A stretch of DNA of 61,330 nucleotides, taken from contig CADBXO010000006.1 of assembly GCA_902798685.1 (NCBI GenBank), positions 1 through 61,330 of the forward strand. Direction: 5' to 3'. Below the pieces are notes generated by a model that was not told where the DNA came from, did not search any database, and saw only the letters and a program-made list of their open reading frames with translations. This document shows positions 15,319-23,196 of this stretch, one piece after another. The translations under genes and the position numbers were made by a program. This DNA comes from an uncultured Bacteroidales bacterium (GTDB lineage: Bacteria; Bacteroidota; Bacteroidia; Bacteroidales; Bacteroidaceae). Within the stretch, counting starts at the first letter, position 1, and each line of letters opens with the position of its first letter.

Positions 15319-16647
15319 ATGAAAAGATCAGTTTTTACAATTGCTCTGCTGTTGGTAACAGTCTTTGCATCTGCTCAGGAGAAGCAGTCTATTACATTTA
15401 ATGTTGAGGCCGTAGAGATAGCAAAAGCATATCTGCCTACAAAGTATGGTGCTGATCTGGGCCGTAAGTGGGCCGACGGCCAGCCTTATCTGGGATGCAG
15501 TTTTGCTAATAAGTCACTTGTAGACGGCGATGACAATGCCTTCTTCTCAATGGTTTGTCTGGCGTATGCGCAGCATCGGCCTATAGTTCTTTCGCCCGAT
15601 ATAATGTGGATAATTATATGTAACGGTTACTCTCAATATGTGAACCGTGATCCGGAAAAGTTCCGCCAGTATCTGGTCAATCATAATGATAAGGAGACTC
15701 TGGTTATAAGGACCGACTTGCAAACCACTACAGCGCAAAAGGTCCAGAAGTTTGCCGATTTGATTGCAAAGGAGACTAAGGACGATATAGCAGAAGTTAT
15801 GACCTGCAACTTCTCAACTACGGGTATGATAGAGAAGATGGTGTCGCAGATTACGCTTATGGAAACCGTAAAGCAGTACTTTGATTTTATGGAGTTGCTG
15901 GCAGGGTGTGGTATTCCAAGCGTAACCCTTGAGGGTACTCCCGATGACTGGAAATTGCTGCGTGAAAAGACCCGGAAGTTGGGCGAATTCGGAGTTAAGA
16001 AGTGGACCGACAAGCTGGACCCCATACTGGCGGAGTTTGTGTTGGCATCGGAAGGTAAACCTAACCTTAAGTTCTGGTGGGATATGGCCATTAAGGGGCG
16101 TCCCCTTAATTTCCATCTCAAGGCTGGCGGCGGATGTCTGCCCACTTACGGACCGACCCCGTTTGACGGATGGTTCTTGGAGTTTATTCCGTTTGATGAC
16201 TGGGGAGAGCTTCCGTCAAAGATACCGTATGGACATGATCTGCCGCCACTTATGACAAGTGTTCCCATTATACAGTATGTTGAGGATGATTTTGGAAACT
16301 GCATAGGTATAAACACTTTGGAACTGCGTGGCGGAATAGTAGGTCTGGCTCAGGATACAGCCACCATGGCATTGCGTCCGGAGATAGGATGGCTGGTAAG
16401 GGATGACCCAACTATAGAATTTGATGAGGAGGATGTCCGCAGCAAGATACAGCAGGTTAAAGAGATGGGCGATGGCGATGCGGTGATAAAGCAAGGCATT
16501 AAGAAACCCGAGAAAGAGCAGGACAAAAAACTTCTGGGAGAAAGGCCCAGCTACTGGCCTTTTGTTAGAGATGATGATATAGACTTGTCATTGAATCTGG
16601 CAGAGTTTGAAGGCTGGGGTATAGAGATGAAATATATAGTCCGGTAA
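15319..16647 (+). CDS. DUF4419 domain-containing secreted protein
   Basis: About 442 residues from ATG 15319, with a signal peptide (KRSVFTIALLLVTVFASAQ). The domain is recognised by FFSMVCLAYAQHRPIVLSPD and IMWIIICNGYSQYVNRDPEK near residues 75-125, and by the later RGGIVGLAQD. DUF4419 has no established activity; conserved His and Asp residues could be catalytic, but this is speculation. The gene is flanked by REP-like elements and has a dedicated promoter behind a tandem-repeat array. REP-like copy D, followed by six T, probably terminates the transcript. Confidence 0.85.
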   Translation: MKRSVFTIALLLVTVFASAQEKQSITFNVEAVEIAKAYLPTKYGADLGRKWADGQPYLGCSFANKSLVDGDDNAFFSMVCLAYAQHRPIVLSPDIMWIIICNGYSQYVNRDPEKFRQYLVNHNDKETLVIRTDLQTTTAQKVQKFADLIAKETKDDIAEVMTCNFSTTGMIEKMVSQITLMETVKQYFDFMELLAGCGIPSVTLEGTPDDWKLLREKTRKLGEFGVKKWTDKLDPILAEFVLASEGKPNLKFWWDMAIKGRPLNFHLKAGGGCLPTYGPTPFDGWFLEFIPFDDWGELPSKIPYGHDLPPLMTSVPIIQYVEDDFGNCIGINTLELRGGIVGLAQDTATMALRPEIGWLVRDDPTIEFDEEDVRSKIQQVKEMGDGDAVIKQGIKKPEKEQDKKLLGERPSYWPFVRDDDIDLSLNLAEFEGWGIEMKYIVR

Positions 16648-16654
16648 TTGGTAA

Positions 16655-16710
16655 ATAGGTTTGTTGAAAAGTAGTACAATTGGGGCCTGACCCCAATTGT
16701 ACTATTTTTT
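16655..16710 (+). repeat. REP-like palindrome, copy D, acting as a terminator hairpin
   Basis: The leader ATAGGTTTGTTGAAAAG matches copy C. Arms TAGTACAATTGGGG (16672-16685) and CCCCAATTGTACTA (16691-16704) are perfect, with the 5-nt loop CCTGA, followed by TTTTTT (16705-16710). Placed 24 bases after the DUF4419 stop, it should form an intrinsic terminator. Confidence 0.8.
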
Positions 16711-16741
16711 GTATCTTCGCGCTAATAATGTACAGGCGCGT

Positions 16742-17968
16742 ATGGTACTCAACTGGATTTGGATTTCGTTCTTTCTTATAGCTTTTGTGGTGGCTGTGAT
16801 CAGGCTCTGCATGGGTGATGCGGGAGTGTTTCAGGAGATTATGGACTCCACGTTCTCATCGGCCAAAACGGGCTTTGAAATTTCACTCGGACTTACCGGT
16901 GTCCTGTCACTCTGGCTGGGTATAATGAAGATTGGCGAGAAGGGCGGTCTGGTCAATACCTTTGCCCGCTGGCTCAGCCCCGTGTTCTCACGCCTGTTCC
17001 CTGAACTTCCCAAGAACGATCCTGCCTACGGACATATTTTCATGAACGTTGCCGCCAATATGCTGGGTCTTGACAACGCTGCTACTCCCATGGGTCTTAA
17101 GGCTATGGAGCGTATGCAGGAACTCAACAAGACCAAGGATGTGGCATCGAACCCCATGATCATGTTCCTGGTGCTCAACACATCAGGTCTGACTATCATT
17201 CCGGTGAGCGTACTTGTGTACCGTGCGCAGATGGGTGCCGCACAGCCGGCCGATGTATTCATTCCCATCCTGCTGGCAACCTTCTTCTCGACGCTGGTGG
17301 GCCTGCTGGTTACCTGCTTTATCCAGAAGATCCGTTTTGACAAGGTCCTGATAGGTTTTGTGGGCGGACTGAGCGTGCTTGTAGCCCTGATCATCTGGGG
17401 ATTCTCACAGCTTCCGGCAGTCAAGATAGGCCCGGTGTCCACATCGGCCGCCAACATCATACTGTTTGTGGTGATAATAGGGTTTATCATATCGGGCATC
17501 AAAGCCAAGATAAATGTGTATGAGGCGTTCGTTGAGGGAGCCAAGGATGGCTTTACCACGGCGGTCAAGATCATTCCGTACCTGATTGCCATCCTGGTGG
17601 GCATCGGTGTGTTCCGTGCATCGGGCGCAATGGATGCCGTCGTGAACGGCGTTGCATGGTGTGCCGATAAGTGCGGACTGGACACCCAGTTCGTGGGCGC
17701 TCTGCCTACCGCTCTCATGAAACCTCTGTCCGGCGGCGGCGCACGCGGTCTGATGATCGATGCCATGACCACATACGGGGCCGATTCGTTCACCGGACGT
17801 CTGGCCTGCCTGTTCCAGGGCTCGACCGATACCACATTCTACATCCTGGCGGTTTACTTTGGCAGTGTGAACATCAAGAACACACGTCATGCCGTGGGCT
17901 GCGGACTGCTGGCTGACCTGGCGGGTATAATAGCTGCCATATTCCTGGCTTATCTGTTCTTTGCATAA
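16742..17968 (+). CDS. SpmA/SpmB-like nucleoside-recognition (Gate) membrane protein
   Basis: About 408 residues from ATG 16742; an earlier in-frame TTG lies inside the REP element and is rejected. Two Gate-type halves are seen: residues 1-200 (GVLSLWLGIMKIGEKGGL, then NVAANMLGLDNAATPMGLKA) and 250-400 (PYLIAILVGIGVFRASGAM, then LMKPLSGGGARGLM, then QGSTDTTFYI). Bacteroidetes carry SpmA and SpmB fused in this way although they do not form spores; the role is unknown. It heads an operon with ybeY (12-base gap). TATCTTCG at 16712-16719 is a possible -7 box. Confidence 0.88.
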   Translation: MVLNWIWISFFLIAFVVAVIRLCMGDAGVFQEIMDSTFSSAKTGFEISLGLTGVLSLWLGIMKIGEKGGLVNTFARWLSPVFSRLFPELPKNDPAYGHIFMNVAANMLGLDNAATPMGLKAMERMQELNKTKDVASNPMIMFLVLNTSGLTIIPVSVLVYRAQMGAAQPADVFIPILLATFFSTLVGLLVTCFIQKIRFDKVLIGFVGGLSVLVALIIWGFSQLPAVKIGPVSTSAANIILFVVIIGFIISGIKAKINVYEAFVEGAKDGFTTAVKIIPYLIAILVGIGVFRASGAMDAVVNGVAWCADKCGLDTQFVGALPTALMKPLSGGGARGLMIDAMTTYGADSFTGRLACLFQGSTDTTFYILAVYFGSVNIKNTRHAVGCGLLADLAGIIAAIFLAYLFFA

Positions 17969-17980
17969 ACTTTAAAAACG

Positions 17981-18403
17981 ATGATATCATTCCTGACTGA
18001 AAACATAAAGATGCCCAAGCTGGACCGAAAGGCAGTAAGGGCATGGATTACTGAAGTGGCCGCCTCTTATGAGGGCCGGAAGGTAGGTGATCTGAACTAT
18101 ATCTTCTGTAACGATGACCGTATCCTGGAGGTGAACAAGGAGTTTCTTGGACATGACTACTATACGGATATCATAACCTTTGACTACAGTGAGCCGGGCC
18201 GGGTGAGCGGTGATATGTTCATCAGTCTGGACACCGTGTTGAGTAACAGTTCCAAGTTTCATACGTCTTATGAGAAAGAACTGATGAGAGTGATCATTCA
18301 CGGGGTGCTGCATCTGTGCGGCATCAACGACAAGGGTCCGGGTGAGCGCGCCGTAATGGAGGCTGCCGAGGAGAAGGCCCTTGATATGTGGTACAAGAAA
18401 TAA
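17981..18403 (+). CDS. ybeY: Endoribonuclease YbeY (rRNA maturation factor)
   Basis: A 140-residue protein matching YbeY, a metal-dependent RNase needed for 16S rRNA 3'-end maturation and ribosome quality control. The core HGVLHLCGIND has the two conserved His; the third metal-ligand position, His in many phyla, is not His here, which seems usual for Bacteroidetes. LNYIFCNDDRILEVNKEFLGHDYYTDIITFDY is the conserved N-terminal strand region (summarised by YTDIITFD). It lies 12 bases after the SpmAB-like gene and 9 before the TPR gene. Confidence 0.93.
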   Translation: MISFLTENIKMPKLDRKAVRAWITEVAASYEGRKVGDLNYIFCNDDRILEVNKEFLGHDYYTDIITFDYSEPGRVSGDMFISLDTVLSNSSKFHTSYEKELMRVIIHGVLHLCGINDKGPGERAVMEAAEEKALDMWYKK

Positions 18404-18412
18404 TTAGAGCGG

Positions 18413-21400
18413 ATGAGAAAAATACTATTGTCTGCAACGCTGTTGCTTGCAGGCGCATATGCGGGCGTATCGGCCCAGAGTCGTCTGACCGATGCCGATA
18501 CACGTCTGCTTGACGAGTGCCGTACCGTATTCACGCAGGGTGATTACGGCGCTGCCGGTTCGCTGCTTGACGAGTGGGTCAAGGTGGCCGAGAACCGCAA
18601 GCAGGCGCTGACTGAGGAGATTGAGTACATGCAGGTGGTGATTGCGGCTGAGCGAGACCTGTCGACCGCCATGCCTGCCATCCAGATATTCATGTCCAGG
18701 TATCCGGGTTCAATGTACAACAACAGGATGCTTGCCCTGATGGGCTCGTCCCATTTTGTGCTGCGTGAGTATCAGGATGCCATTGAGTGCTTTGACGAGT
18801 GTGACCCGCTGCTTCTGGACAGCAAGGACTGTCAGCGTATGGTTCGCCATAACGCCATCTCCCTGTTCCGATGCGGACGCGCCCAGGAGGGTTACCTGCA
18901 GCTCAACATTCTGGCCCGTCTGGTTGAGGAGACTGATGAGGATGAGGACATAGTTTTCTACCGCGCATACTACGATTATGTGAACGGTCGTAGTGCCGAT
19001 GCCAAGACCGGTTTTGAGAACTCACTTGAGACCCGTCATGATGATGAGGCCCGTCTCTATCTGGCCGATATCTCTCTGAACGCAGGTAACGATATGATCC
19101 AGGCCTACAACACCGCTAATGAGCTGGTTGCGACAACCGAGGATCCTTACATTGAGGCCGAGGCCGAGCGTATTCTTGGTGAGTACTGGTACCGCAAAGC
19201 CGATTACGCCAAGGCAGTTGACCTGTTGACCAGCTATCTTACCACCGGCCAGAGCCAGGATATCCGATATGACACCTATCTGCTGGGAATGTCAGAGTTC
19301 CAGACAGGTGATATGGACAAGGCAATCGAGTACCTCTCACAGGTTACCGATGCCGATGACGCCGTAACCCAGAACGCACTGCTGCACATTGGTCTTGCAT
19401 CACTCAAGAAGGGTGACAAGAACGCCGCACGTATGGCGTTTGAGCGTGCATCGAACATACCCGGCAAGCCCGAAGTCAGGGAGCAGGCTCTCTACAACTA
19501 CGCAATGGTTATCCATGAGACATCATACTCACCGTTCGCCGAGTCAGTGACATCATTCGAGCGTTTCCTTAACGAATACCCCAAGTCTGCCTATGCCGAC
19601 AAGGTTAGCAGCTACCTGGTAGACGTCTACATGAATACCACCAGCTATGATGCCGCGCTGGCGTCAATAGCCAAGATACAGAACCCCGGAGCATCCATCC
19701 TGGCCGCAAAGATGCAGCTGCTCTACAAGAAGGCCATGGACGATATGGTAGCAGGCAACTACGATGACGTACCCTCTATACTGACCGATGTCATAGCACT
19801 TGAGCGTTACGACAAAAAGACCGCCAATGAGGCGCTGTTCTGGCGCGGCGAGTGCTACTACCGCATGGGTCAGACAGACCGTGCCGAGGCCGATTACAGC
19901 CGATACCTGGCACTTAAGGGAAGTGCAGTGACTCACAGCAGCGCCCTTGCCAACTACGGTCTGGGTTATATCTACTACAACAACAAGGAATACAACAAGA
20001 GCGGCAAGGCATTCACCAGAGTACTGGAGTCTGCACGTCAGGCCGGTCTGGAGAATGAGATCATAGCCGATGCCGCCCTGCGTGCCGGTGACTGCATGTT
20101 CTACGGCCGCCAGTATGACCAGGCCAAGGAGTATTACGGAACCGCACTCAACCTTGTACCTTCAACCGGTGACTATGCCCTCTATCAGACCGGACTGGTT
20201 AACGGACTGCAGCGTAACTACCGCCAGAAGATACTTGACCTTGACAAGCTTACCGTCAACTATCCGCAGTCTCCCTATGTGCCGTCAGCACTTTATGAGG
20301 AGGGACGCGCCTACCAGCAGACTGACCAGCCCGAGCAGGCCGTAGCGGTATTCAACAGGATTATCACGGAGTATCCAAATACAGACCTGGCGCGCAAGGC
20401 ATCGGCCGAAGTAGCCCTTATCTACTACCAGACCGATAAGTATGACCTTGCCATCGCAGCCTACAAGGATGTTATTGCCCGCTACCCGGGCAGCGACGAG
20501 GCCCGTACCGCACTTGTGGACCTCAAGTCCATCTACGTGGAGAAGGGTGATATCAATACATATCTGACATATACAGAGACCGTTCAGGGTGCCACACCCA
20601 TAGCAGTGAGCGAGCGTGATTCACTCTCCTATACCGCAGCCGAGGGTCTCTTCAGCCGCGGACAGAAGGCCGATGCCAAGGCCCGTTTCAAGGAGTATCT
20701 GGAACAGTATCCGGGCGGTGCCTTTGCAGCCAACGCATGGTACTATCAGGGACTGCTGCTTGAAGAGGAGAATGACTATGAGGAGGCCTATGAGAGCTTC
20801 ATGCACAGCGCCGCTTATGAAAGCAGCCGATTCTGCGAGAGCGCTCTTGACCACGCATCCGGCATGGCCTGGTCAGTGGGTGACTGGGAGACCGCGATGG
20901 ATACCTACATCCGTCTCTACTCCAAGACCACCAATGCCGACCGTCAGCGTACCAGCCTGTTCCGCATAGTAAGCAGCGCGGGCCAGATAAGTGAGAATGA
21001 TGCCGTCCTGATGTATGCCGACAAGGCCCTGCAGACACAGCTCACTGCCGAGCAGAAGACAGAGGTAACATACTGGAAGGCACAGGCCCTGCTGGATGGC
21101 GGCAAGCGTGCCGAGGCCCGTCCTCTGTTTGAGGAACTCTGCAAGGACACCCGCTCCAGATTCGGAGCCGAGTCAGACTACCTGCTCAGCCAGCTGCTGT
21201 TTGACAGCGGTGACAAGGAGGGAGCCGAGAAGGTTATAATGGATTTCATACAGGAGGGAACACCCCATATGTACTGGCTGGCACGCAGCTTCATACTGCT
21301 CAGTGACATCTATAAGTCCCAGGGTAAGGATGTTGAGGCGCGTCAGTATCTGCTCTCGCTCAAATCCAACTATACCGAGGATGATGACATTGCTGATATG

Positions 21401-21424
21401 ATTGCCAAACGACTTGAAGAATGA
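18413..21424 (+). CDS. Large exported tetratricopeptide repeat protein
   Basis: A 1003-residue protein with a signal peptide (RKILLSATLLLAGAYAGVSAQ). The rest is almost wholly helical TPR repeats; typical units are seen around ALFWRGECYYRMGQTDRAEA, then LANYGLGYIYYNNKEYNKSG, then ALYEEGRAYQQTDQPEQA. It is probably a periplasmic scaffold. The stop overlaps the start of the following outer-membrane protein by four bases (ATGA), so the two are translationally coupled and likely work together. No enzymatic motif is seen. Confidence 0.85.
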   Translation: MRKILLSATLLLAGAYAGVSAQSRLTDADTRLLDECRTVFTQGDYGAAGSLLDEWVKVAENRKQALTEEIEYMQVVIAAERDLSTAMPAIQIFMSRYPGSMYNNRMLALMGSSHFVLREYQDAIECFDECDPLLLDSKDCQRMVRHNAISLFRCGRAQEGYLQLNILARLVEETDEDEDIVFYRAYYDYVNGRSADAKTGFENSLETRHDDEARLYLADISLNAGNDMIQAYNTANELVATTEDPYIEAEAERILGEYWYRKADYAKAVDLLTSYLTTGQSQDIRYDTYLLGMSEFQTGDMDKAIEYLSQVTDADDAVTQNALLHIGLASLKKGDKNAARMAFERASNIPGKPEVREQALYNYAMVIHETSYSPFAESVTSFERFLNEYPKSAYADKVSSYLVDVYMNTTSYDAALASIAKIQNPGASILAAKMQLLYKKAMDDMVAGNYDDVPSILTDVIALERYDKKTANEALFWRGECYYRMGQTDRAEADYSRYLALKGSAVTHSSALANYGLGYIYYNNKEYNKSGKAFTRVLESARQAGLENEIIADAALRAGDCMFYGRQYDQAKEYYGTALNLVPSTGDYALYQTGLVNGLQRNYRQKILDLDKLTVNYPQSPYVPSALYEEGRAYQQTDQPEQAVAVFNRIITEYPNTDLARKASAEVALIYYQTDKYDLAIAAYKDVIARYPGSDEARTALVDLKSIYVEKGDINTYLTYTETVQGATPIAVSERDSLSYTAAEGLFSRGQKADAKARFKEYLEQYPGGAFAANAWYYQGLLLEEENDYEEAYESFMHSAAYESSRFCESALDHASGMAWSVGDWETAMDTYIRLYSKTTNADRQRTSLFRIVSSAGQISENDAVLMYADKALQTQLTAEQKTEVTYWKAQALLDGGKRAEARPLFEELCKDTRSRFGAESDYLLSQLLFDSGDKEGAEKVIMDFIQEGTPHMYWLARSFILLSDIYKSQGKDVEARQYLLSLKSNYTEDDDIADMIAKRLEE

Positions 21425-23070
21425 CCGTTATGAAAAGATATATACTTCCGGTCCTTATGACCGTAATATGCTGGGGCGGTGTAAACGCACAGAATGATGT
21501 GCTCCCCTCCAGATCACTCACCATCGAGGGTTCATACAACCCGTCCATGTCGGACCAGGGTAAGATAATGCCCGTGCCCGAGCGCCCGCGTACCGAGCGC
21601 CAGGCCACAACAGTCAGTTACCGTACCGAGGCCAACCCCCATCAGGGTTATGAGCGCACTCCCATGGGTGTGTTCGGCGAGCAGTCCGATGATATCAAGG
21701 AGAACAGCTACTATGGCCTGATTCGTCTGGGTTACGGACTCAGAAACGTCACTGACGGACTTCTTGATGCAGGCTGGAAGATCTCAGACAGAGACCTGCT
21801 TACCATCTCCGGACTCATGGACGGATGGTCTACCAAACCCGACGGACAGTGGAAATCCAAGATGTTCAACTCAGACCTCAAGCTCGAGTACTCTCACCGT
21901 TTCGACAGCCTGACCGTGGGCCTGTACGGCGCGTACGGACACTCCGGTTTCAACTACCGTGAGGGTAAGGATACCACCGCCGCGATGCTTGCATTAAGCG
22001 ATCTTGGCGTTGGTATAAACAGGGCCGAAGCTGGACTGTGGCTCAACGGAGAGTTCCGTAAGGTTGACTGGCACCTGAGCGCAGGCATGCAGTGGTACAC
22101 CCGCAAGGGAATGACTGTGAACGGAGTCGGTCTGTCTGATAGTGAGCGTCTGCTTCGCATCGATGCCGGCGCAGAACTCCCGCTGTTTGGCGGAACAGCC
22201 GGACTGGATTACCGTCAGAAAACAGCCTCATATGACTGGACCGGACTGTACGGAGCCACCTACGGCAACTTTACCACATTAACCCTGTCTCCTTACTGGA
22301 AGATTACCTGGCGTGACATTGAGACCCGTCTGGGACTCAACATGGATATCCGTACCGGAGCCGGAAACAAGTTCCTGCTCTCACCTATGGTAACCGCCCA
22401 GTACAATGTCAACGGGCAGATCAAGGTGTTTGCCGGAGTGACAGGCGGAATCAAGGACAACAGCATGCGTACCCTTGCCGGTATTTCTCCCTACTGGTCT
22501 GAGGTAAGTCGTATCAGAGACGGATATGAACTCATGAACGCCTCGATAGGAGCATCCTACTCACAGGGCACATGGCTCACCCTCTCACTGCGCGGCGGTT
22601 ACCGTCATACCATCGATGACCTGTTCCAGACAGTACAGGACAGCATCATCATCACCTCTCTGCTCAGTCAGGAGGGATCGGACGTAGTATATGCCCGCCT
22701 GGATGCCGACATGCAGTTTGCCGACAGGGCACAGGTCAAGATGGACCTTACCTGCAACGGCTATACCGGCAAGTACTCAGAGGGCCTTCTGGCACTCAAG
22801 CCGGTAGTTGAAGGCTCACTGTTCGGAAAGGTGAATATCATACCCGGACTGGACGCCATGGTTACATACCGTGCAATGGTGTTCGGCAAGGTTGACGGCA
22901 CCCGTATGCCCATGGTAAATGACTTGGCTCTGACGGTTGATTATGACTTCCGTCCCAACCTCTCATTCTACCTTACCGGCAACCGTCTGGCAGGAGGTAA
23001 CTACTACTATTACGCAGGCTACCGCGCCATCAAACCTTCAGTGCTTGTAGGGGCCACTTACCGCTTCTGA
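21421..23070 (+). CDS. Outer-membrane beta-barrel protein paired with the TPR protein
   Basis: About 549 residues from ATG 21421 (ATG 21430 is an alternative giving MKRYILPVLMTVICWGG). A signal peptide ends near VNAQ. The rest alternates in the pattern of a beta barrel (YYGLIRLGYGLRN, then NSDLKLEYSHRF, then LTVGLYGAYGHSGF) and ends in TYRF, the C-terminal aromatic of outer-membrane proteins. No plug domain or TonB box is apparent. It is coupled to the TPR gene by ATGA overlap. Function is unknown. Confidence 0.78.
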   Translation: MTVMKRYILPVLMTVICWGGVNAQNDVLPSRSLTIEGSYNPSMSDQGKIMPVPERPRTERQATTVSYRTEANPHQGYERTPMGVFGEQSDDIKENSYYGLIRLGYGLRNVTDGLLDAGWKISDRDLLTISGLMDGWSTKPDGQWKSKMFNSDLKLEYSHRFDSLTVGLYGAYGHSGFNYREGKDTTAAMLALSDLGVGINRAEAGLWLNGEFRKVDWHLSAGMQWYTRKGMTVNGVGLSDSERLLRIDAGAELPLFGGTAGLDYRQKTASYDWTGLYGATYGNFTTLTLSPYWKITWRDIETRLGLNMDIRTGAGNKFLLSPMVTAQYNVNGQIKVFAGVTGGIKDNSMRTLAGISPYWSEVSRIRDGYELMNASIGASYSQGTWLTLSLRGGYRHTIDDLFQTVQDSIIITSLLSQEGSDVVYARLDADMQFADRAQVKMDLTCNGYTGKYSEGLLALKPVVEGSLFGKVNIIPGLDAMVTYRAMVFGKVDGTRMPMVNDLALTVDYDFRPNLSFYLTGNRLAGGNYYYYAGYRAIKPSVLVGATYRF

Positions 23071-23094
23071 CTTTTTATTAATATTTATATTAAT

Positions 23095-23136
23095 AAGGTG
23101 GATGGAGATAATTTTTTATGTCCGTCCACCTTTTCT
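23095..23136 (+). terminator. Intrinsic terminator after the SpmAB-ybeY-TPR-OMP operon
   Basis: AAGGTGGATGGA (23095-23106) pairs with TCCGTCCACCTT (23121-23132) over 12 bp with one G-U pair, followed by TTTT. It lies 25 bases after the OMP stop. Confidence 0.8.
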
Positions 23137-23153
23137 ATATGTTTTTTTTGTTC

Positions 23154-23161
23154 TACTTTTG
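23154..23161 (+). promoter_or_regulatory. -7 box of the topA promoter
   Basis: TACTTTTG matches the -7 consensus 36 bases before ATG 23197. The -33 region is a poor match. Confidence 0.5.
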
Positions 23162-23196
23162 CCGCGCCTTTAGTGCATAAACTTTAATTGAATATC

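Noticed and set aside
13877-16704. CRISPR array from the repeated palindromes
   Set aside because: Copies are kilobases apart, not regularly spaced, with genes between them and no cas genes.
11767-16710. Complete insertion sequence or composite transposon
   Set aside because: No transposase, target-site duplication or terminal inverted repeats bounding the whole segment were found; only small palindromes are present.
17026-17835. Long antisense frame (269 codons) over the SpmAB-like gene
   Set aside because: It mirrors the codon structure of a clear membrane protein on the other strand and encodes nothing recognisable.
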